A DNA stretch of 5,672 nt from UBA1756 sp045130235 (lineage in GTDB: Bacteria; Bacteroidota; Bacteroidia; Bacteroidales; WCHB1-69): NCBI GenBank assembly GCA_045130235.1, contig JBGUPJ010000001.1, forward strand, positions 1 to 5,672. The letters run 5' to 3'. The translations under genes were made by a program, and so were the position numbers. Of the stretch, positions 1 through 5,672 are shown one piece after another. The notes under the pieces were generated by a model. It saw only the letters and a program-made list of their open reading frames with translations, was not told the DNA's origin and made no database searches. How positions within the stretch are numbered: the stretch's first letter is position 1; every line of letters begins with the position of its first letter.

Positions 1-3000
1 CGCTGTGAAGGTGGCGGTATAATCTCCAGAGACGGTGAGTGTCTCTTCGTTCCACTCATATTCGCCACATGCCGTCACATCAATCTCGTTCTCCACCGGC
101 TGGTTGACGGTCAAATGCAACGTGACGGTGCTGTCGCAGCCGTTGGCCGCGGTGAAGGTAGCGGTGTAGTCTCCGGAGGTGGTAATCGTCAGGCCGTTCC
201 ACTCATATTCGCCACATGCCGTCACATCAATCTCGTTCTCCACCGGCTGGTTGATGGTCAAATGCAATGTCACGGTGCTGTCGCATGTACCCGGACGCTC
301 AATGGTAATGCTGTGCTCGAAAACTCCGACTTCTTCAGCAAGGATGTCAAAGCCATAGCCAGTGTAATAGGTGTTCAAGCATACTTGATCTGTGATTTCT
401 GTCGCTGCGACATCCCCCACTGTGAGGTGCAGTCGCACGATGCTGTCACATCCTGTGGTGCTTGTCAGACTCTGCTGATAATCGCCCGATGCCGATTCGT
501 TGAAACCGTTCTGTGTGTATGTTTCCCCACTGCATATTTGCACGTAGAGGTCTGTGGTATCGGAAGAGTTGACGGTCAAATGCAGCGTGACGGTGCTGTC
601 ACATCCCGCCACATTTGTCAAAACGTCAGTGTAGTCGCCGCTCTCGGAGAGGTTGGTGTAGCCGTGCCAGCTGAAGCTGCCGCAAGCGGTGGCGGAGGTG
701 TCGCCCGCTGTGGCGTTGTTGATGGTCAAATGCAGCGTGACGGTGCTGTCACATCCCGCCGCATTTGTCAAAACGTCGGTGTAGTCGCCGCTCTCGGAGA
801 GGTTGGCGTAGCCGTGCCAGCTGAAGCTGCCGCAAGCGGTGGCGGTGGTGTCGCCCGCGGTGGCGGGGAGGATGTTGACCGTCAGCGTCACGGTGCTATC
901 TCCCCCAAGATGACTTGTAAAGTGGAAATTGAAAACGGAAAGGTCAAGCGTGCCCACATCGAAGGTGGTGTCGATGTCGCCGTTGATATAATGGTACGGC
1001 AGGTCGTTCTCGCAGATGTCGACTTCAATAGGTACTATCACTGGTTCTACCGCCGAATTGATGTTCACAACCAGTTTTTTTGTGAAACTGTTGCCGCTGG
1101 CATTGAAGATTTGCGTGGTGGTGTTATTCAGCCTGATATAGCCATTGATAATGCCATCACCATAACTGTCAAGTACTTCGAGACGATAACAGCCTCCTGT
1201 CGGGAGGTTGAGGTTAAAGGTGTGTAAGGTGTTGTTGGTGAAGCTGGTCGACTGTTGGATGATGGTGTTGGATTCGTCATAAAGGTAGAATGAGGTCTCA
1301 CTGGCGTACTGGTCGGTCATGATCTCAAGTACTATCGGTCCTTCGTCGATCGCCATATTTTTTTTGATGGTGAGGGTGGCATTATTACCATTAAAGGGTT
1401 GACCATTGGCATTCACAATTCTCACATTGACTACCTGATTGGTATTGAGGGTGATAGGACTTGAAGGAAGTTCGATGTCTGTTCCTGATAGGGAAGGAAT
1501 ATTGCCAGTCCAGCTGTGGGTCATGGTGGCGCTGCCAGCCACGCTGTATTCGAAGGTGAGCGAAGTGATAGCATTACTACCCAGGTTCCTTACGGAAGCA
1601 GCGATTTCGGCATTGCTGGAACATTCAGTTTCATTCAAATAGGTGAGACCGCTCAATTCAGGAGCAAGTTCCGGCATGTTGATGATCTCCATTTCTACCT
1701 CACAGCCAGTGAGAATTTCTTGCTGCCCTTGCGCTACAAAGGCAATGAATTGCAGGTCTTCCAAATTTGCAGCGATGGCATTGGGGGAACCGAGTGTTTC
1801 GGGAATGGTATAGGTATAGGCTTTTTGTACAAAAGATCCGAACGTTGTGGTTGGAATATCGTCCCCCCATTGTCCTGTGATTAAGTGGCGTAACATGTGC
1901 ATGTGGCGATATTGATCGCCGACCACTTGTGCCGGGTTGTAGGTGGAACCTCCGCTTTGCTGTCCTATGACATTGTCTTGGAGAATGGCCACGTTCAGCT
2001 TGTTGGTGCTATTGGCTTCATTATCGGTGTAGAATAACTGTACAGTGATGTTCACGGTGCGTGTGTTCCAATCAAGGGTACCACGTGCCGCAATGTTGAC
2101 GGGTGAACTTTGTGCCATGATTTGCGCCGCGGCTGAATTCCAGGAGCTTCGATTAAGAGCCGTGATGTCATCGGAGAAGACATGGCGATTGACGGTTCCA
2201 GACGGGTATCCTGTCAAGCCCGTCTGATCTTTAAGCGCTTCACCGAATTGGGTGGTGTAGGTGTTGGAGGCCAAATTGCCAGCGTGAATGTTAATGGGGA
2301 ATACACGCCCGGGGTACGTTTCGGCAAGCTGGTTGGCGATTCGATGTCCATCCGGACAATATTGGCAATAAACTCCTGTGTATTCTTCCAATATTACATT
2401 TTTGTAGCTGGGCGTGGCGGAGACAAAGGGTGTGAAATCGCCCGTATTCACGGTAACGGTTACGCTTGCGGTACCTGTACAGCCATATTCATTGGTTCCT
2501 GTCACGGTGTAGGTAGTGGTGGTGTTGGGGAAAATGGTGTTGGCCGAGGAGGTGATGCCATCGCTCCACAAGTAACTGACAGCACCTGATACAAAAAGGG
2601 TGGTGCTTTCTCCAAAGTCAATTTCAGTATTTCCGCTAATCACAAGGTTCACCGTGTTGCAAGCGGTGGTGAAGGATTTCTGTTCCCCGTAGTTGGTGCC
2701 TCCACTGTTGGTGGCGTAGGCGCGCACGTAATAGGTGGTGTTCGGGGTGAGGCCTGTTATGGAACTGGTGAAGAGGCCTGTGCCACTCCCGTCGGTGGTG
2801 TGGTTGCCGCTCACAGTCGGGTTGTGCGAGGTGCTCCAGCATACGCCTCGTGCAGTAACGGCCGCACCGCCCGCCGAGGTTACATCGCCGCCGCAAGTGG
2901 CAGAAGTAGAGGTGATATTGGAGATGTCGCTGGTGGTAACTATCGGGAACGGAACCGCAGGCGGGGTCACCGTTACCGTGGCGTCTTCTGAACATACGCT

Positions 3001-5235
3001 TCCCCATACCGCCGAAACAGTGTATGTGCATGTGCTGTTCAAGGGAGTTTCATCTGTGTAATAGGTTTCTGTCGTACTGCCAAGCAAGTCGGTCTGACGA
3101 TAAATATCAAAACGGAGTCCCTCGCTGGAAACCTTCTCTAATACTCCCTTGATGGGAAAGTTGTATGAGTAGGTCATCCATGAAAAACTTCCCGTCCCAT
3201 CATCTTCCCCACTTATTAACCCTAACACATTTCCCTTTCTTGCAATGGGAGCATTGGTGCCGCGCCGAATGACGTAAGACCCTCCGTTACCACCTGAAGT
3301 ATAAGCAATTACACCTATCCAAAGTTCTTGCGAAGCATCTACAATCACAGGACTACCTAACGTTACGTTATTCCAACCATAATTGTTGATGCCTGACATG
3401 GGAACCACCTGATTGACTACCTGCTCCCCCGATGTGAAGGCGCTGCCACTGTCATTGCCCCCTTTGTACACCACAATTCGATAGGAGTCCGCATAAGAAC
3501 TTCCCACAAACGACACATGGGTCAACTGGTAGTGATGGTATGGACTAAGGTCAGCGGTCTCAAAACGATGAACCATACAGTAGGTCATGTCGCTTCCGTA
3601 CGAAGAGACGTAGCCAGACAGTGTGGAGTCCCATGAGATGGTGGTGGATGCTGGACTGCCGTTTTCGTATGCCACCGGACTATCCCACAACAGGATCACG
3701 CTCACTCCCGTATGGGTGCCTGAAAGATTTTCAGGAGGCAGACAGGTGGCCGCTATAGCGGTTCCAAACAATGTTACATTTTCTGTGATACCACCCGACG
3801 TCAGCGTCATGGTGTGGGTGAAATTCCCGATTCCAGCAGGGGTGAATTTCACGTACAGCGTTCCGCCTGCTGCCGGCAGCAAGGCGCTTGTCTGGAAATG
3901 GGTGCCGTCGGTGCTGACGGTAAACCCATTGCCTGCCACTATGGAGACGTTGCCAGCTAAGTCATGGCCTCTCACCTCCAAAGTCTGAACATCACTCTCT
4001 GTTCCAATGTATGCGGTGAAGGCCATCGTTTCAGAAGAACAACGCATGAATGACCCTGTTGCACTGATGCCGATGACTGCAGCCTGGGAGGAGGAGAAAT
4101 CGTAGCTTGAGGGATTCAATGCCGATAGACTGAAATAACCGTCGCAATATCCCCCCCATCCCCAGTTGATATGGAAATTATTGCTGTTGTCATAGCCATC
4201 ACAAATGAAGGCATGTCCGCCGGCACTTCCCGATCCTGAATAGATAACGGGTCGTGAGTTGTTCAGCTCGTTTTTGATGATATTCTCCCACTCGCTGTCC
4301 GAGTAACTGTATCGATAAATGTATGTTCCCGGATTATCGTATGCGAAAAAGTTGTAAAGTGCGTCTGGGACATCTCCAGTGAACGCCCCGCTTTCGTTGG
4401 CGCCATATCCCATCTCCACTGCTACGCCGCAATGGTACATCAGAGTCGCCACCTCGTTAATCTGGGCAGTGGGAGTGACAGATGTCAGGACATCGGGCAT
4501 GTTGTTGTAGTTATAGGTGGCGCTACTGTAATCCACCGACAAGGTTCCGTAGTTGCTTTCGTAACTGTGACTATTGATGCCCCTCGCCGGCCACTGCCAG
4601 TAACGGATGACCTGCGCCGTTGCCGTCGCCACACACCCCGTGACCGCATGCCCCGAGCTGGAGTTGATGTCGGCAGGACAGAAATTGTTGTAGTACGGGG
4701 ATTGCGCCCATGTGGTCTGTATCAGCGGACTGACTGCAGCGCGCGAGAATGGCAAGCTCTCGTTGCGGATCAGCAGCTGCCATTTCTGACTTGCATCAAC
4801 GGTGGCTGGAAGCTGATGGCTGATGCAATACGCAATCTCCTGACGGTATCTTTCCAAAAAAGCAGACACATTTTCTGGCACATTGTTGGGGTTGAACCGT
4901 GAGTGGGTGGAATATCCCAAGATGGGGGTGACACAATCGTCGGCGGCCACAATGACAAAACCTGATCCTCCCATGTTGACCACGTAAAAGCATGGTGTTG
5001 AAGAGTTTTCATTTCGGGTTTGGCCTATTGCAATGTCTGAAGCAACGGCTTGATAAGCGATTTGCGGCATGTTCCCTCGTGTGGGTTGCCAGTCGGAAAC
5101 AGACCGGTAGAAGGTCTGTGCCACCGCTTTGGCTTGCGTCGTGTCAATCGGATTGGCCGACACACGAACCAGCGAACAAGTCAGGTACAACGTTGCTATC
5201 AAGGCAACAAGGAAGCTCTTTTTCAAAGTTTTCAT
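1..5235 (-). CDS. Giant secreted C10 (streptopain-like) cysteine protease with adhesin, Omp28/thioredoxin-like and repeat domains; 3' end outside window
   Basis: Exported thiol protease, open for 1745 codons with no stop before the left edge. The ATG at 5235-5233 opens a signal peptide (basic MKTLKK, hydrophobic core, probable cleavage after VSA27). Residues ~28-165 resemble the streptopain propeptide (GFVIVAADD, ILGYS). Residues ~166-395 are the C10 peptidase: GCVATATAQVIRYW with catalytic Cys201, GGHAF with His341, and NWGWGG at 357-362; the Cys-His spacing (140) is close to that of SpeB. Then come an Ig-like domain (~396-498), an FN3 apparently split by a jelly-roll adhesin-like insert (~500-755), a classic Bacteroidota FN3 (766-859, RGVCWSTS, TTYYVRAYATNSG), a PKD/Ig-like domain (~860-932), an Omp28-like thioredoxin fold (~944-1185, C957QYC960P), an Ig/CUB-like part (~1186-1400, GCYRLEVLDSYGDGI) and tandem Cys repeats (~1406-1745+). 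Known of the family: C10 enzymes are secreted endopeptidases activated by propeptide removal. Inferred: T9SS export, roles in nutrition or host-protein cleavage. Protease identity is firm; the function of the other domains is not. Confidence 0.95.
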   Translation of the reverse strand, partial: MKTLKKSFLVALIATLYLTCSLVRVSANPIDTTQAKAVAQTFYRSVSDWQPTRGNMPQIAYQAVASDIAIGQTRNENSSTPCFYVVNMGGSGFVIVAADDCVTPILGYSTHSRFNPNNVPENVSAFLERYRQEIAYCISHQLPATVDASQKWQLLIRNESLPFSRAAVSPLIQTTWAQSPYYNNFCPADINSSSGHAVTGCVATATAQVIRYWQWPARGINSHSYESNYGTLSVDYSSATYNYNNMPDVLTSVTPTAQINEVATLMYHCGVAVEMGYGANESGAFTGDVPDALYNFFAYDNPGTYIYRYSYSDSEWENIIKNELNNSRPVIYSGSGSAGGHAFICDGYDNSNNFHINWGWGGYCDGYFSLSALNPSSYDFSSSQAAVIGISATGSFMRCSSETMAFTAYIGTESDVQTLEVRGHDLAGNVSIVAGNGFTVSTDGTHFQTSALLPAAGGTLYVKFTPAGIGNFTHTMTLTSGGITENVTLFGTAIAATCLPPENLSGTHTGVSVILLWDSPVAYENGSPASTTISWDSTLSGYVSSYGSDMTYCMVHRFETADLSPYHHYQLTHVSFVGSSYADSYRIVVYKGGNDSGSAFTSGEQVVNQVVPMSGINNYGWNNVTLGSPVIVDASQELWIGVIAYTSGGNGGSYVIRRGTNAPIARKGNVLGLISGEDDGTGSFSWMTYSYNFPIKGVLEKVSSEGLRFDIYRQTDLLGSTTETYYTDETPLNSTCTYTVSAVWGSVCSEDATVTVTPPAVPFPIVTTSDISNITSTSATCGGDVTSAGGAAVTARGVCWSTSHNPTVSGNHTTDGSGTGLFTSSITGLTPNTTYYVRAYATNSGGTNYGEQKSFTTACNTVNLVISGNTEIDFGESTTLFVSGAVSYLWSDGITSSANTIFPNTTTTYTVTGTNEYGCTGTASVTVTVNTGDFTPFVSATPSYKNVILEEYTGVYCQYCPDGHRIANQLAETYPGRVFPINIHAGNLASNTYTTQFGEALKDQTGLTGYPSGTVNRHVFSDDITALNRSSWNSAAAQIMAQSSPVNIAARGTLDWNTRTVNITVQLFYTDNEANSTNKLNVAILQDNVIGQQSGGSTYNPAQVVGDQYRHMHMLRHLITGQWGDDIPTTTFGSFVQKAYTYTIPETLGSPNAIAANLEDLQFIAFVAQGQQEILTGCEVEMEIINMPELAPELSGLTYLNETECSSNAEIAASVRNLGSNAITSLTFEYSVAGSATMTHSWTGNIPSLSGTDIELPSSPITLNTNQVVNVRIVNANGQPFNGNNATLTIKKNMAIDEGPIVLEIMTDQYASETSFYLYDESNTIIQQSTSFTNNTLHTFNLNLPTGGCYRLEVLDSYGDGIINGYIRLNNTTTQIFNASGNSFTKKLVVNINSAVEPVIVPIEVDICENDLPYHYINGDIDTTFDVGTLDLSVFNFHFTSHLGGDSTVTLTVNILPATAGDTTATACGSFSWHGYANLSESGDYTDVLTNAAGCDSTVTLHLTINNATAGDTSATACGSFSWHGYTNLSESGDYTDVLTNVAGCDSTVTLHLTVNSSDTTDLYVQICSGETYTQNGFNESASGDYQQSLTSTTGCDSIVRLHLTVGDVAATEITDQVCLNTYYTGYGFDILAEEVGVFEHSITIERPGTCDSTVTLHLTINQPVENEIDVTACGEYEWNGLTITTSGDYTATFTAANGCDSTVTLHLTVNQPVENEIDVTACGEYEWNEETLTVSGDYTATFTA
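48..285 (-). repeat. Near-identical DNA tandem duplication, period 147 bp (repeat units 6 and 7)
   Basis: Positions 48-107 are identical to 195-254 (60 bp), and the match continues to 138/285 with only three differences (108/255, 121/268, 124/271). The period is 147 bp, or 49 codons, so the frame is kept. The other part of the unit (positions 1-47 against 148-194) has diverged much more, which suggests a mosaic produced by partial conversion rather than a clean whole-unit duplication. More copies may follow beyond the left edge. Confidence 0.9.
568..864 (-). repeat. Near-identical DNA tandem duplication, period 150 bp (repeat units 2 and 3)
   Basis: The stretch 568-714 matches 718-864 with 6 differences in 147 aligned bases (about 96% identity by direct comparison), a period of exactly 50 codons that keeps the frame. 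Four differences change an amino acid by a conservative step (Ile/Val, Ala/Val, Ala/Thr, Thr/Ser) and two are silent. The neighbouring units 4 and 5 are far less similar, so this pair reflects a recent duplication or gene conversion inside the array. Confidence 0.9.
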
Positions 5236-5331
5236 GGGATTCCGTCAGGGGACTTCGATGAATAACAGTATTCCTTACACACCTTCAGACCTTGCGAAGC
5301 CCATTGAACAAACCCTGAAAATGTGAGTTTG

Positions 5332-5339
5332 CAAATTTA
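5332..5339 (-). promoter_or_regulatory. Candidate Bacteroidetes-type -7 promoter element for the giant protease gene
   Basis: The minus strand reads TAAATTTG, a full match to the TAnnTTTG -7 consensus used by the primary sigma factor of Bacteroidota. It lies about 95 bp upstream of the ATG, which would give a 5' leader of roughly 85-90 nt. No clear TTTG/TTG -33 element is visible at about 19 nt upstream; the sequence there is A-rich. The match is good but the motif is short and the region is AT-rich, so chance occurrence is possible. Confidence 0.5.
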
Positions 5340-5397
5340 CTGAATTTTTTAAATTTTCTTCAGACAGGGAATTTATTTCTGAAAATAATTTAATATA

Positions 5398-5431
5398 TTG
5401 ATTATTAATAAATTAAGAATTTAATAATCAA
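5398..5431. repeat. Perfect 11-bp inverted repeat (AT-rich)
   Basis: Left arm TTGATTATTAA (5398-5408) and right arm TTAATAATCAA (5421-5431) are exact reverse complements around a 12-nt loop. The right arm runs into a run of A. Read in the direction of the genes, the T-run precedes the stem rather than following it, so this is not a canonical terminator for the upstream gene. It lies about 60 bp upstream of the candidate -7 box and could be an operator or a cruciform, or simply chance in low-complexity AT DNA. Confidence 0.45.
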
Positions 5432-5529
5432 AAAAAGGAAGACACTATCCGTTTATGCAACGTTAATTTATCTGTTATTTTTGTCATTTTTAAAAGATGT
5501 CAGGATGAGCCTCTATAAATTTGACAATT

Positions 5530-5562
5530 ATAGTAGCCAGCCTTGCCGTAGCAAAACACTAT
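5530..5562 (-). terminator. Weak stem-loop overlapping the stop of the upstream gene
   Basis: On the minus strand, ATAGT (5562-5558) can pair with ACTAT (5534-5530). Inside it, TTGC-TACG-GCAA forms a small hairpin whose loop, C(UACG)G in RNA, is of the stable UNCG tetraloop class; flanking U-G wobbles could extend the inner stem. There is no strong U-tract directly after it, only AT-rich sequence, so it could be a weak terminator or a 3'-end-protecting hairpin rather than a classical intrinsic terminator. The call is tentative. Confidence 0.3.
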
Positions 5563-5672
5563 TCCTTCACCACCTTCCGCACCGTCATCACCTTGCCGCC
5601 ATTCACCAATCTCACGAAATAAATGCCCGTGGCATAACGGGACAGGTCGATTTGCACGGTCTGTACGGACGC
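5559..5672 (-). CDS. 3' end of a gene encoding a T9SS-secreted protein (type A C-terminal sorting domain)
   Basis: Only the last 37 codons and the TAG stop (5561-5559) are in the window; the frame is open to the right edge. The tail contains IDLSRYATGIYFVRLVNGG and ends KVMTVRKVVKE. This is the characteristic end of the Por/T9SS type A C-terminal sorting domain: a 'D(L)S.y..GiYfvri..g' strand, a short turn, then a basic 'kvvK' terminus. In Bacteroidota this domain directs periplasmic proteins through the type IX machinery, after which it is usually removed and the cargo anchored or released. The domain says nothing about the cargo's function, which lies outside the window. The gene is co-directional with the giant protease gene, 323 bp upstream of it, so two exported proteins sit side by side; the long AT-rich gap and separate promoter suggest they are not tightly co-transcribed. 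Confidence 0.9.
   Translation of the reverse strand, partial: ASVQTVQIDLSRYATGIYFVRLVNGGKVMTVRKVVKE

Larger units (their letters stand above)
1..1020 (-). repeat. Tandem ~45-50 residue repeat array in the C-terminal part of the giant protease
   Basis: At least seven units are seen, the last cut by the window edge. Approximate starts are residues 1406, 1466, 1516, 1566, 1619, 1672 and 1721. The typical unit opens with a TACG[SE][FY].W motif, has a central SGDY, and closes with GCDSTVTLHLT[IV]. Most units carry two cysteines, one near each end, which may pair. This repeat type is common in large Bacteroidota surface proteins, where it acts as a stalk or adhesive spacer before a C-terminal sorting domain. 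Units 2/3 and 6/7 are near duplicates; units 1, 4 and 5 have diverged. The array continues beyond the left edge, so the true copy number is unknown. Confidence 0.9.
5236..5558. other. AT-rich intergenic region, no gene seen
   Basis: This 323-bp gap separates the stop of the upstream T9SS-cargo gene from the start of the giant protease gene. It is strongly AT-rich, especially 5335-5500, in contrast to the flanking coding DNA. It holds a small hairpin after the upstream stop, an AT inverted repeat and a likely promoter, each listed separately. Short plus-strand frames that reach into 5236-5326 begin inside the protease gene as antisense shadows and have no recognisable product. I see no tRNA, riboswitch or small gene here. 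Confidence 0.8.

Noticed and set aside
1..1020. CRISPR-like or non-coding tandem repeats
   Set aside because: The periods (147 and 150 bp) are multiples of three, the frame stays open, the units encode a known Bacteroidota protein repeat, and there are no short repeats with unique spacers.
115..1227. Plus-strand open frame of 370 codons
   Set aside because: It lies exactly antisense, codon on codon, to the repeat region of the giant protease. Its length comes from the biased composition of the repeats (few TTA, CTA or TCA codons on the coding strand), and its translation shows no recognisable domain or signal.
1439..3988. Several other plus-strand open frames of 60-135 codons and a minus-strand one at 2636-3031
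   Set aside because: All overlap the giant gene in other frames. The true frame shows clear FN3, Omp28-like and Ig-like motifs through the whole stretch, while these frames give low-complexity or unrecognisable peptides.
5159..5235. Lipoprotein signal (Cys in the hydrophobic segment YLTCS)
   Set aside because: The residue before Cys is Thr and the context does not fit a lipobox; the VSA site a few residues later fits signal peptidase I better.
4432..5326. Short frames on both strands over the protease domain and start region
   Set aside because: They overlap the C10 catalytic domain, propeptide and signal peptide, whose conserved motifs identify the correct frame. The frames running past the start codon into the AT-rich spacer have no recognisable product.

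Overview
The window reads almost entirely on the minus strand and looks like chromosomal DNA of a member of the Bacteroidota, most likely an uncultured Bacteroidales-type bacterium. The evidence is a type IX secretion (T9SS) C-terminal sorting tail, a Bacteroidetes-style promoter box (TAAATTTG), domains typical of Bacteroidota surface proteins, and moderate-GC genes separated by a very AT-rich spacer. I cannot name the species.

Layout, in the direction of transcription (right to left). (1) 5672-5559: the last 37 codons and stop of an upstream gene, ending in a typical T9SS type A sorting signal. (2) 5558-5236: a 323-bp AT-rich intergenic region with a small hairpin just after the upstream stop, a perfect 11-bp AT inverted repeat, and a likely promoter about 95 bp before the next gene. 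(3) 5235-1: one uninterrupted open frame of 1745 codons that runs off the left edge without a stop. I read every in-frame triplet and found no stop codon.

The giant gene encodes a secreted, multidomain surface or extracellular cysteine protease. In order it has a signal peptide, a streptopain-type propeptide, a C10 peptidase domain with catalytic Cys201 and His341 and the NWGWGG motif, an Ig-like domain, a gingipain/adhesin-like jelly-roll region apparently nested inside a fibronectin type III domain, a second FN3 domain, a PKD/Ig-like domain, an Omp28-like thioredoxin-fold domain with a CQYCP motif, an Ig-like/CUB-like segment, and at least seven tandem ~45-50 residue repeats of the 'TACG...GCDSTVTLHLT' type. 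The C-terminus, where a T9SS or gliding-type sorting domain would be expected, lies outside the window.

The most notable point is the architecture: a thiol protease and a CxxC thioredoxin-like domain on the same exported polypeptide. The repeat array is also still being shaped by recent duplications visible at DNA level. All plus-strand open frames, including a 370-codon one, are antisense shadows of this gene.
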